This document shows, piece by piece, positions 25,367 through 32,390 of a stretch of 42,083 nt of DNA; the first letter of the stretch is position 1; each line of letters begins with the position of its first letter. The position numbers and the translations under genes were made by a program. Source of the stretch: a virus; IMG/VR virus record IMGVR_UViG_3300037258_001228, positions 1 to 42,083 of that record; one strand, 5' to 3'. The notes beneath the pieces were generated by a model. It was given only the letters and a program-made list of their open reading frames with translations. It did not search any database and was not told the DNA's origin.

Positions 25367-25548
25367 AGAGTCCCGTTCGTGAACTCGCGCACCTTCTTCT
25401 TCACCTTCGCCGACACGTAGGGGAGGGGAATGACGACGACCGGCCTCCAGAGCGGGTCCCTCTTGCCATAGGTCTCGTAGATTACCTGCGGCTCTATATC
25501 CATGGTCTTCGTCCAGCCGAAGCGCGGCCGATTGTCGGGGGTCTTCAT
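25351..25548 (-). CDS. Small hypothetical protein
   Basis: A 65-residue protein (PRFGWTKTMDIEPQVIYETYG). ATG25548 overlaps the stop of the 27-residue gene upstream as ATGA. Unknown family. Confidence 0.6.
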   Translation of the reverse strand: MKTPDNRPRFGWTKTMDIEPQVIYETYGKRDPLWRPVVVIPLPYVSAKVKKKVREFTNGTLWPRQ

Positions 25549-25628
25549 GGGTTGCGGGCGAGGACGAGGAGGCCGAACGGGTCGATCAGGAACTCCTCGA
25601 TGCGCCATTCGCGGTCGGCGTCGCTCAT
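25545..25628 (-). CDS. 27-residue microprotein
   Basis: A very short gene coding MSDADREWRIEEFLIDPFG and eight more residues. Its ATG overlaps the radical SAM gene's stop as ATGA (25625-25628), and its own TGA overlaps the next ATG as ATGA (25545-25548). That double coupling argues for translation. Its role may be to carry ribosomes between neighbours or to act as a small peptide. Confidence 0.65.
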   Translation of the reverse strand: MSDADREWRIEEFLIDPFGLLVLARNP

Positions 25629-26938
25629 ACGGCCATGTGCTCGCGCTTCATCTGCCCATCCGGGTTTGCGACATAGGAAGCGTCTTTGATCGCATTTGGA
25701 TACGCCTTCAGGGCCTCCCCCTGCTTCATGTTCGCGAGTGGGGTCCCCTCAATCTCGGCCGTGCCTGAGAGCTGGTAGGAATCGAGCGGCAACTTGCGGA
25801 TGAAGGCCATGGTCTGGGCCCGCTGCGCATCGGTTTCGCCAGGGAGCCCGACCGTGAATGTCCCGTGGACCGTCATGCCCAGCTCCTTCAGGTAGTGGAC
25901 CGTGGCCTCGCCCTCCGCCAAGTCGAGGCGCTTGTTGATGATCTTGTCGATGACCTCCTGTGAGCCTGACTCGAATCCGACCTTCACCCCGAAGCAGCCC
26001 GAGTCCTTCATCTCCTTCCAGACCTCGCGGGTCGAGGTGTCTGCCCGGCACATGGCCGACCAGGGCAGCTTCACCTCGCGCATGACCTCACACATTTCCA
26101 GCGTGTGCTTGTTGACCAGGTTGAACGTGTCATCGTCGAAATAAATGCTCCGGTACTTGTAGCGGCCGATCATCTCATCCAGGTACGCCTTCATATGCTC
26201 CTTGGAGTAGACCCGGACACTCCTCTTGCCTGAGCCCGTGGGATCGTTCCCGGTCATGACCGCAGGCCAGACACAGAAGCAGCACCTATACGGGCATCCG
26301 CGCGAGGCCCAGAGCTGGAGGTGAGGCCAGACCTGGCCCCGGGGGTTCGTGTCACAGTAATGGGTCGCCGTGATGTCGTCCATCATCGGGATCGGGGCAG
26401 AATTCATCTCCTCGACCGTCAGGAGGTCGTTCTCGACGAGACCCCTGGCGCCGTTCACGACCTTGACCGAGCCTTTCTCGTACTCGCCCTTGATGTAGGC
26501 ATCGGCTAATTCCTCGGCCGCGTGGCCGGCGATGGGCCCGGTCAGAATGACCTTGGTACGCGGACTGCTTGTTCGGATGCGCGCGAGCAACTTCTTGTCG
26601 TGCCCCCAGGCGCTGGTCGCGGACTCGATGAAGATGAAGTCCGGCATGAGCCACGCCAGATAGTCGAAGAATGTCGCATAGCTCTCGCCCCTCGTAATCG
26701 AGTCCCGGAAAATGACCTGGGCCTCAGGGACCGCCTTCTGGACGTAGCTCGCGGCATAGCCCATGAAGAACGGGAACGGGTAATAGGCCCCGAACCGGAA
26801 ATGGTCCGGCAGGTACGCGGCCTTCTCCGTGAACGGCCACCGTGAGCCCGCGCGCCGGCCCTGACGGAGCATATAGGACCCATCCGGGGCCTTCTCCTCA
26901 GACGACCACCAGGGCGGGTTCGAGAAGAGGATTTTCAT
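25625..26938 (-). CDS. B12-binding-type radical SAM protein
   Basis: A 437-residue protein. The N-terminal half (KILFSNPPWWSSEEKAPDG, about 2-20, then a Rossmann-like region with FIFIESATSAWG and KVILTGPIAGHAA at about 101-140) matches the cobalamin-binding domain found in radical SAM methylases. The radical SAM core starts at SRGCPYRCCFC, whose C215, C219 and C222 would hold the 4Fe-4S cluster (C-x3-C-x2-C), followed by YFDDDTFN and VGFESGS, typical core strands. ATG26938 was chosen because it overlaps the preceding stop by four bases. It may methylate a sugar, lipid or protein. Confidence 0.9.
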   Translation of the reverse strand: MKILFSNPPWWSSEEKAPDGSYMLRQGRRAGSRWPFTEKAAYLPDHFRFGAYYPFPFFMGYAASYVQKAVPEAQVIFRDSITRGESYATFFDYLAWLMPDFIFIESATSAWGHDKKLLARIRTSSPRTKVILTGPIAGHAAEELADAYIKGEYEKGSVKVVNGARGLVENDLLTVEEMNSAPIPMMDDITATHYCDTNPRGQVWPHLQLWASRGCPYRCCFCVWPAVMTGNDPTGSGKRSVRVYSKEHMKAYLDEMIGRYKYRSIYFDDDTFNLVNKHTLEMCEVMREVKLPWSAMCRADTSTREVWKEMKDSGCFGVKVGFESGSQEVIDKIINKRLDLAEGEATVHYLKELGMTVHGTFTVGLPGETDAQRAQTMAFIRKLPLDSYQLSGTAEIEGTPLANMKQGEALKAYPNAIKDASYVANPDGQMKREHMAV

Positions 26939-27288
26939 GCGCGGCGCTTCTTCACGGGCCTCAACTTCTTCTTCATCGCCTTCCACTCGGCGCCGGAAAC
27001 GCCTACGCGCTGAACCGGCTTCCCGAACTCGTCGCGTTTGACGCCGTGCATCCTCTTCGCGCTCACCTTGAAATAGTCCTCCATCTCCTGTGCCGAGATG
27101 CTATCGTCCCGGTTGTTGCTAGCCTGGCGATAGATTCCCGCGTAGGCCGGGGGTGTCTGCCCAAGAACGACAGTGATCGTGTCCTTCGCGGCCGGAGGCG
27201 GCATTGGAGCCGGCTCCGCCTTGTCCTCGGGAATGAACTTCACGAGGCCGAGGCCAAAGAACGACTTCATAAAGCCGCGACGGTTCAA
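26935..27288 (-). CDS. Second small protein with twin-arginine signal
   Basis: A 117-residue protein beginning MNRRGFMKSFFGLGLVKF, another RRGF twin-arginine-like signal, though its hydrophobic core is short. The mature part has VVLGQTPPAYAGIYRQASNNR and ends in a basic tail (KKLRPVKKRRA). The start is TTG at 27288, overlapping the previous stop (TTGA). Two such proteins in one phage suggest folded export to the periplasm matters in this virus. Confidence 0.75.
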   Translation of the reverse strand: MNRRGFMKSFFGLGLVKFIPEDKAEPAPMPPPAAKDTITVVLGQTPPAYAGIYRQASNNRDDSISAQEMEDYFKVSAKRMHGVKRDEFGKPVQRVGVSGAEWKAMKKKLRPVKKRRA

Positions 27289-27515
27289 GCGTTGGGCCTC
27301 GGCTGGGGATCAGGGGCGCCGTCGTGATACAGGAGCGACTCGTTCAAGGGCGCACTCTCCGATGCACGTCGGTCCTCGCGGACGAGGCTGCGCAGGTACA
27401 TCCCGATCCCCCGGCGCCCATATAGGTCCCGGGCCCGGCCGACGCACCAGTCGTAGTCCTCCCGCTCAAAAGCCACGGACACCTTGGTCATCGGCTGCGC
27501 GTGTTCCGTATCCAT
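27285..27515 (-). CDS. Small protein, possibly DNA-binding
   Basis: A 76-residue protein with VSVAFEREDYDWCVGRARDL and RGIGMYLRSLVRED, a pattern of strand then two helices that could be ribbon-helix-helix-like. Start at ATG27515; an internal ATG (27491) is possible. Overlaps the Tat-signal gene by four bases. Confidence 0.55.
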   Translation of the reverse strand: MDTEHAQPMTKVSVAFEREDYDWCVGRARDLYGRRGIGMYLRSLVREDRRASESAPLNESLLYHDGAPDPQPRPNA

Positions 27516-27592
27516 GCGCGCAGGACACAAGAATCCTGACGCACCCCGCAACCTCTTTCTGCGGAATGAAGCTATTTGGAAGTTACCGGGAG

Positions 27593-28126
27593 CTACATCT
27601 CCCCGTTACCGACCACGGGGCCAGAAGTTCCCCGTGGAACATTCAGGCTCACGAGTCGGGAAATCTCAGCGTCACGTAGGGCAATGACTGCGCGTACCCC
27701 GACCAATTCCTTGGCCATCCGATCATCACACATAGCGATGTCGTCGGCCAGCAAACACCCCGGGAACCCATGGGGGCATTTCCCGATGGAATCCACTCCA
27801 CAGTAGTGGCATGGCATGACCTTAGCCGCGATCCCGCGAAGGATGTCGTTTTCATCATGCAGGCGCTTGTTCTCCTGCATGTTCATGAGCGCGATCCGGG
27901 CCTCGACCGCGACCTGAGCCTTCAGCTCCTCGATCCGCGCCATCATCTTCCAGACTTTGTGGCTCTTAATCATGCGCTCGCGGTCCTCGGCGATGGCTCC
28001 GCTGCGGAACGCTGCGATCATTCCAGCTACTGCGGTGATGTCCTGGGTCTTTCCTGGATAGCTGACGCCCAAGAGAATGTCCCGCGCCAGCTTAGAGTCT
28101 CCTTCAAGCACCTCGAATATGCTCAT
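27593..28126 (-). CDS. Coiled-coil protein with cysteine-rich segment
   Basis: A 177-residue protein with a long helix (about 45-100, KMMARIEELKAQVAVEARI) and a Cys/His cluster C106, C109, C117, H119, C124 (PCHYCGVDSIGKCPHG), suggesting zinc binding. It is preceded at 32 bases by the GTTTTGTGTTG element, with a dyad. Unknown role. Confidence 0.65.
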   Translation of the reverse strand: MSIFEVLEGDSKLARDILLGVSYPGKTQDITAVAGMIAAFRSGAIAEDRERMIKSHKVWKMMARIEELKAQVAVEARIALMNMQENKRLHDENDILRGIAAKVMPCHYCGVDSIGKCPHGFPGCLLADDIAMCDDRMAKELVGVRAVIALRDAEISRLVSLNVPRGTSGPVVGNGEM

Positions 28127-28143
28127 TTCCCTTACCTACACCC

Positions 28144-28170
28144 TGTGTTGCCCCTTACAACACAAAACCC
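28144..28170. promoter_or_regulatory. GGTTTTGTGTTG element with dyad, ahead of the 28126 gene
   Basis: On the minus strand GGTTTTGTGTTG (28170-28158) continues into CAACACA, so TGTGTTG (28144-28150 on the plus strand) and CAACACA (28158-28164) form a perfect 7-bp inverted repeat around a 7-base spacer. It lies 32 bases ahead of ATG28126. It could be an operator or a leader hairpin. Confidence 0.55.
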
Positions 28171-28174
28171 CAGC

Positions 28175-28774
28175 CTAATTCCACTCCAGGACCGTCATGA
28201 AATTCAGGTGCCCGATAACGAGGCTGATCGGGAAGTGGTACAACTTCCTCAGGCGCACGGTCGCTCCCGGCCGCAGGCCGCACTCCCCAAAGAGCTTCAT
28301 CCACTCGTCCCGGGACAGGTACTTGTGCGGGCAGGCCACGCCGTGCTTCGTGTTGCCGACATAGTCCATCCCCCGCAGGAGGGTCCACGCCATGGGCCCG
28401 TTCCGGGGATGGTCCTTTAGGAGCACGCGCCCGGAGCCGACCCGCGCGGCCTCAGACAGGAGCCGCTTCTGGTCGAGGGAATGATGAACCACATCAACCA
28501 GCATCGAGACATCAAAGGTATTGTCAGCGAAAGGCAGCTTCAGGCCGTCAAACGCCGTGACAGGAATCCTGCAGCCCGGTCTCGACTGGACCTCGGCGCC
28601 CTTGATCGTGATGTCGCTGCGCAACCCCTGTAACTGCTCGGCGAACATCCCGTCCCCGCAGCCCACGTCCAGGACATTCGCACCAAAGGGGATCATCTGC
28701 GCCGCAGCCTCGGCCATCACGCGGACCCTGCGGGTATGCACGTAGTTGCCGTGGAGCTTGTCGACAATGAGCAC
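28175..28774 (-). CDS. Class I SAM-dependent methyltransferase
   Basis: A 199-residue methyltransferase. KLHGNYVHTRRVRV (6-19) leads to motif I VLDVGCGDG (34-42), then PFADNTFDVSMLVDVVHHS (about 83-101) and a last core strand RVLLKDHPRNG. The start GTG28774 keeps the conserved N-terminus; the open frame extends further upstream but loses similarity there. The GGGTTTTGTGTTG element lies 35 bases ahead. Substrate is unknown; a small molecule, sugar or lipid is likely, given the neighbouring enzymes. Confidence 0.85.
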   Translation of the reverse strand: MLIVDKLHGNYVHTRRVRVMAEAAAQMIPFGANVLDVGCGDGMFAEQLQGLRSDITIKGAEVQSRPGCRIPVTAFDGLKLPFADNTFDVSMLVDVVHHSLDQKRLLSEAARVGSGRVLLKDHPRNGPMAWTLLRGMDYVGNTKHGVACPHKYLSRDEWMKLFGECGLRPGATVRLRKLYHFPISLVIGHLNFMTVLEWN

Positions 28775-28795
28775 GGGGGCTGAATCTGAGCCCGT

Positions 28796-28821
28796 GTGCT
28801 GCCTCCAGCAACACAAAACCC
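28796..28821. promoter_or_regulatory. GGGTTTTGTGTTG element with dyad, ahead of the methyltransferase
   Basis: On the minus strand GGGTTTTGTGTTG (28821-28809) is followed by CTGGAGGCAGCACA. TGTGTTGC and GCAGCACA can pair over 8 positions (one G-T) around TGGAG. Same layout as the 28144 copy. Confidence 0.55.
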
Positions 28822-28930
28822 GGGCCCCAGCTTTTGTCTGAGCTTGCGCCACCAGACGCCCCATCGCTGGGGATTCCAGGCCGGGGCCCGGGAACATGAG
28901 CCACGCCATGAGCGCGACCAGTCGCCTGCA

Positions 28931-28972
28931 ATAAAACGAAACCCGGGACCCGCCGCAAGGCGAATCCCGGGT
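28931..28972 (-). terminator. Terminator after the 29008 gene
   Basis: ACCCGGGA (28941-28948) pairs with TCCCGGGT (28965-28972), with an inner CGCC-GCAA-GGCG hairpin. Read on the minus strand it is followed by TTTCGTTTTAT. Confidence 0.7.
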
Positions 28973-29007
28973 CCGGTCCTAATCCGGGGCCTTGGCCCCG
29001 ACTAATT

Positions 29008-29208
29008 TCAGCCTTCATCCACGAAGGTCTTCCTGCCCACCCGCTCACATACCGAGGCGAAGACCCCGTCCAAGAGCCCCGCGATGGTCGGGCAGACCAC
29101 CTTAAGGACGAAGTACAGCCCCACGACCAGGGCCAGAACCAGCCCCAGCGCGAGCTTCTTCCTGCGCACGCGCCGCAGCCCGTGCGACGTGTGTCGCTTG
29201 GTCTTCAT
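29008..29208 (-). CDS. Small single-pass membrane protein
   Basis: A 66-residue protein with a strongly basic N-terminus (KTKRHTSHGLRRVRRKK), one membrane segment (about 20-37, LALGLVLALVVGLYFVLKVV), and a short C-terminal part with two cysteines. Followed by a terminator. Position and topology would fit an inner-membrane accessory or exclusion protein. Confidence 0.65.
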   Translation of the reverse strand: MKTKRHTSHGLRRVRRKKLALGLVLALVVGLYFVLKVVCPTIAGLLDGVFASVCERVGRKTFVDEG

Positions 29209-29340
29209 GGCGTGTGAGGGGGTTCATGGACGGGATAGTGCGGCTCTGGAGCCGCAGTGGAGCCGGGGTAGATGAAGGAGGCCTAAAGCTGCGTCAAGAG
29301 GGAAAGCGCGCCATATACCCGCGCCGGGCAGGGACCTCTC

Positions 29341-29541
29341 TCAGGATTGCAATCTCTCATGCTCCACCCGGAACATCGAATCCCTCCCCGAATAGGCCAG
29401 CTTCAGGTTGAACGCGAACCCGGCTATTTCCTGCATCGTGTCCGAACCCCAATCCTGATCCGCCTGCATCTGGGCAAGCGTCAGTTCCGCGAACCGCACC
29501 AAGGCCTCGCGCCGGACCAGGTCGCGCCTTGTGCGCTTCAT
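29341..29541 (-). CDS. Small helical hypothetical protein
   Basis: A 66-residue helical protein (RREALVRFAELTLAQMQADQD). ATG29541 overlaps the preceding stop by four bases. Unknown family. 132 bases without a gene follow it. Confidence 0.6.
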   Translation of the reverse strand: MKRTRRDLVRREALVRFAELTLAQMQADQDWGSDTMQEIAGFAFNLKLAYSGRDSMFRVEHERLQS

Positions 29542-29825
29542 TCCGGGGGAAATCTCTCGTTGATGCTCCTCGCGGCCTCACGCAGCCCTGCGTCGCATTC
29601 CACCCTGATCGCAGCCCCGGCCTTCTCCAGCTCAGAGGCCAGACTGCCGAGGGTCATCATCTTCATCCCTGCCGGGGTCACGGAGAGGACTAGCTGCCCC
29701 AGCTTGTCTGTCGCCGGCACATAGCTGCCCGTTTCTATGGCCCCAAACGGGACCCCGGAAACAAACACGTCCGTGCGCGAGGGATGAACACAGAGCAGGA
29801 TCGAGACAGATTCCGGATCGGGCAT
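29538..29825 (-). CDS. Small hypothetical protein
   Basis: A 95-residue protein with alternating strands (VSILLCVHPSRTDVFVSGVPFG) and a helical C-terminus. ATG29825 was preferred over a TTG four codons upstream. ATGA overlap to the 29541 gene. Unknown role. Confidence 0.6.
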   Translation of the reverse strand: MPDPESVSILLCVHPSRTDVFVSGVPFGAIETGSYVPATDKLGQLVLSVTPAGMKMMTLGSLASELEKAGAAIRVECDAGLREAARSINERFPPE

Positions 29826-30052
29826 GACCCGGAGCAAATCCGCTTCAGGGTGCTAATGTCAACACAGGGTGAAGCTGCGTCAGGCGCTAATCCTGGGCCT
29901 GATTTGGGCTGGGGTAGGGGGTGGATGAATTACTATACCCGTAGGCGGGAGGGCCAACCCCCTCCCCCACTGGGGCCCGGCCGCGAGCAGAAAGTTTTCA
30001 ACCCTTGGACGGTTTCATAAACCATTCAACTTCAGAGGAGAAACACGGGCCA

Positions 30053-30083
30053 TTGCTCGTTTTGTGGCCCAGGAAACGAGCAA
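30053..30083. repeat. Perfect 10-bp inverted repeat
   Basis: TTGCTCGTTT (30053-30062) and AAACGAGCAA (30074-30083) around an 11-base loop. Strong hairpin in a gap without genes; may be an RNA element or protein-binding site. Confidence 0.75.
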
Positions 30084-30329
30084 GAAACTCTTGACGAGAC
30101 GCGAGGGGGTAAAAATGTGATCGTCGCCGGCAACGTGCCCAAACGGTCCACAGTCTCGCAGCAAGGAATCCCCAAGGCCAGCCCAAGCCCGGGTCCCAGA
30201 CCCGCATCGGAGCGTAGCTCAGGAGCCAGTAAAGGGCAGCTCCAGGGGCCAGCCCAGGTCTAGACTAGGGGATGGTTCAGCTCAGGTCTTGGGCCCTACA
30301 GTGGCCCGGGAAAGGGCCAGGAATAGGGC

Positions 30330-30361
30330 AAAAAAAGCCCGGTCCAATTACGGACCGGGCT
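30330..30361 (-). terminator. Rho-independent terminator for the lower-GC island
   Basis: AGCCCGGTCC (30336-30345) and GGACCGGGCT (30352-30361) form a perfect 10-bp stem around AATTAC. On the minus strand it ends in a run of seven T, after the 30384 gene. Confidence 0.92.
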
Positions 30362-30383
30362 TGGGGATGGGCTAGGGCTCGCG

Positions 30384-30878
30384 TTAGGTCTCTGTCATTG
30401 TGTCGCGATTAGCCCAGTCTTTAACTTCCTCGGCTTCGCTCTCGGGGTCATCGAGCAACGCATCGGCCTGAGCCCATTCGTTAGCTTCGATCGTATCAAA
30501 AACCCATTCGGAGGAGCTGAGATAATCCGCGAGACAGCGAATGGCTTTGGCGAAGTTTCCCCATCTGATGACCTTAGGACCATCCCAAGAATCCACTGGG
30601 GCCATGCCGTGGACAACAAGCCAACCTCCGGAACGGCCTTCGCTGTAGACGTTGTCATAACTGCTCTTTAGATACCGTTTGGCAATATCCGGAGCCTCCT
30701 CCCAGAACTGCTCAATGGCGGATTCCCAAGCGTAGCGGGAGGCCTTCTCTGCAGTCTCGCGACAGCACTTGAACCGTTCCATAACGGATTCAATTGAGAT
30801 GAACCTATGGCATTTGATGTTAATTGCCGGATGTGCGGGGCCACGGTCCGAATGGAAATCAATGTCTGATTTTTTCAT
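30384..30878 (-). CDS. Phage accessory protein, unknown function
   Basis: A 164-residue protein, acidic at the C-terminus (DDPESEAEEVKDWA). The segment YDNVYSEGRSGGWLVVHGM (about 75-93) resembles a conserved pattern of unnamed phage and plasmid proteins. It starts 9 bases after the 50-residue gene's stop and ends at a terminator, so it closes the island's operon. Base composition is lower in GC than the flanking arms, in common with its two upstream neighbours. Confidence 0.7.
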   Translation of the reverse strand: MKKSDIDFHSDRGPAHPAINIKCHRFISIESVMERFKCCRETAEKASRYAWESAIEQFWEEAPDIAKRYLKSSYDNVYSEGRSGGWLVVHGMAPVDSWDGPKVIRWGNFAKAIRCLADYLSSSEWVFDTIEANEWAQADALLDDPESEAEEVKDWANRDTMTET

Positions 30879-30887
30879 GGGGATGGG

Positions 30888-31040
30888 TTAGCTTAGGGGA
30901 AGCCTGCGCTTAATGAGTCGGCGCCGTTCCGAGTCGCGAAGGCAACGAATCCGGAACCGAGTATAGCCAGGGTTAATGATAACAAGGCCGTCTGTCAGTT
31001 CGGCCAAGGCTTCGCGATAGCGGGGGGAATCAAAACTCAT
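30888..31040 (-). CDS. 50-residue small basic protein
   Basis: Codes MSFDSPRYREALAELTDGLV followed by about 30 residues ending in an Arg-rich tail. The ATG overlaps the stop of the 31037 gene as ATGA (31037-31040), and the next gene starts 9 bases after its stop, so it fits the operon. Function unknown. It is too short to be found by size filters. Confidence 0.7.
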   Translation of the reverse strand: MSFDSPRYREALAELTDGLVIINPGYTRFRIRCLRDSERRRLIKRRLPLS

Positions 31041-32296
31041 GATTGAACCTCCGGGTTGACGCTGGCATTCGCTTGGTTCCAGCCCATGGACTGGGCAAAG
31101 GAATCAATTTCACGCCATGAGATGCGATGACATCCGGCAATGATTCCGGATTCATTAACAACATCTAGGCGATAGGGCCCGATAGCGTGCGTCTCGCCAT
31201 TTGTGCGCCAGTGCTCCGCGCGGACTTGAATAGCCTTCGCAAAACGGTAGGTCCGTTCGGCGTCAGCTAGGGGAACACGTACGCCTTGCGAGGTCTCTAG
31301 GTCTGGGCCATTGGCCCGGACTAAGGCGCCGTCGCTGTAATTCCGGATTGAATGCGAGGAACCAATTCCGTTGCGCCAGTCTTGGACCTGTCGGGCTTGG
31401 ACTTGGCTTTGGTTCTCCGGAGTTAGGTCATCAAAGCGGCCGGACCATGCGTCAGTCTCGCGATGAATGAAGCGATGGGCTTCGGCGTTACTGTCGGCGA
31501 TGCGCATCGCAATTTGGCGGTCCATTTCAGCCTGATGCGTTGCGTTGCGTTCGGCGACACGGGCCCGGATTGCTGAGGCAAGCTCAGGGTCTTGGGCCCC
31601 GATGCGCTCCAATAGCCGTGCGTTTCCCTCTGTCGCGAGGTCCGTTATGCGACTGGGCCAATTGACATCGGCGAGGTTCAGCCTTGCTAGGCTGATTTGG
31701 TCCGCGAGCGTCTTGCGTTCCCTGCGCACTGTGGCCGTAGCCAATTTGGCGATGCGACGCTTGCGCAAAAGCCCAAGGTAATCGGGCGCCGTGTCTGTCA
31801 TTGCCTCAGCCTCCGCTATTTGGGAGCGAATCTTGGCGGCCGATAGCTTGAACACTTCGGCAACGCGCAATTCCTGTCGCATAGCCGAGAGCATGTTGGC
31901 CCATTGCTCCGCGCGGATTCGAGCGTAACGGCTAGGCTCCGCATCGCGAATCTTGCGCCAGGATTTGGCGAAGTATCCGCGCAAGGTTGCCGGGGTGTAG
32001 CGCATCGTTTGGCCATAGGAGCCAAGAGAGACCCGAAACACGGGGTTTGCCGAGGGGATTGCGCTTAGGGCCCCGCTTTGATGCTTTGAAGTTGTGGGGG
32101 AGAACGTATGCGTATCCACAACATAAACACGGCCGACAGATGCCGGACCGTCCATTATTTGGGCAATATCCGTCCTATAGGAGCGGAGAATTTTGCCTTG
32201 GAAACCATGGTTTCCGTTTCTGCCAGTACTTGCCCAGTCTTGGGCTTGGTGGGCCCACAGATGCGGGACCTCATCGGGTCTTACTACGTGTCTCAT
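31037..32296 (-). CDS. Large DUF8033-like phage protein
   Basis: A 419-residue protein. The N-terminus (RHVVRPDEVPHLWAHQAQDWA, then NGNHGFQGKILRSYRTDIAQIM) and C-terminus (TNGETHAIGPYRLDVVNESG, then GIIAGCHRISWREIDSFAQ at about 386-404) match a family common in phages and plasmids of diverse bacteria, often found near accessory genes; its biochemical role is not known to me. The middle (about 110-260) is helical and Arg/Ala-rich. Start ATG32296; no Shine-Dalgarno is visible. The upstream 94 bases hold a further TTTTGTGTTG and the promoter for the divergent 32391 gene. Lower GC suggests recent transfer. Confidence 0.75.
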   Translation of the reverse strand: MRHVVRPDEVPHLWAHQAQDWASTGRNGNHGFQGKILRSYRTDIAQIMDGPASVGRVYVVDTHTFSPTTSKHQSGALSAIPSANPVFRVSLGSYGQTMRYTPATLRGYFAKSWRKIRDAEPSRYARIRAEQWANMLSAMRQELRVAEVFKLSAAKIRSQIAEAEAMTDTAPDYLGLLRKRRIAKLATATVRRERKTLADQISLARLNLADVNWPSRITDLATEGNARLLERIGAQDPELASAIRARVAERNATHQAEMDRQIAMRIADSNAEAHRFIHRETDAWSGRFDDLTPENQSQVQARQVQDWRNGIGSSHSIRNYSDGALVRANGPDLETSQGVRVPLADAERTYRFAKAIQVRAEHWRTNGETHAIGPYRLDVVNESGIIAGCHRISWREIDSFAQSMGWNQANASVNPEVQS

Positions 32297-32371
32297 TTGT
32301 TTTTGAGTGTCGCATTGGCCGGAATTAGCCGTTGCGAACGATTCAGAAACTACGCTATTTCAGAGGGAAAA

Positions 32372-32381
32372 CAACACAAAA
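32372..32381. promoter_or_regulatory. TTTTGTGTTG element between divergent genes
   Basis: The minus strand of 32372-32381 reads TTTTGTGTTG. It lies 75 bases from ATG32296 and 10 bases before GTG32391, so the spacing differs from the other copies; it may serve either gene. Confidence 0.4.
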
Positions 32382-32390
32382 GGAGCACAA

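Larger units (their letters stand above)
29826..30383. other. 558-base gene-poor gap
   Basis: No convincing gene is present; the frames at 29784-30020 (plus) and 29998-30207 (minus) have no start context or coding look. It holds a run of four G tracts (29895-29921) with quadruplex potential, a perfect 10-bp inverted repeat (30053-30083), several repeats of GGCCAGCCCA, and ends with the terminator at 30330-30361. It separates the virion/surface-enzyme arm from the lower-GC island. Confidence 0.7.

Noticed and set aside
29784-30020. Plus-strand frame in the gap
   Set aside because: Overlaps the 29538-29825 gene in antisense and shows only low-complexity translation; no start context.
29998-30207. 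Minus-strand 69-codon frame in the gap
   Set aside because: No ribosome-binding site, unusual composition, spans a strong hairpin; no sign of coding conservation.
30210-30260. tRNA-like start GTAGCTCAGG
   Set aside because: No matching T arm, anticodon stem or acceptor 3' strand was found downstream.
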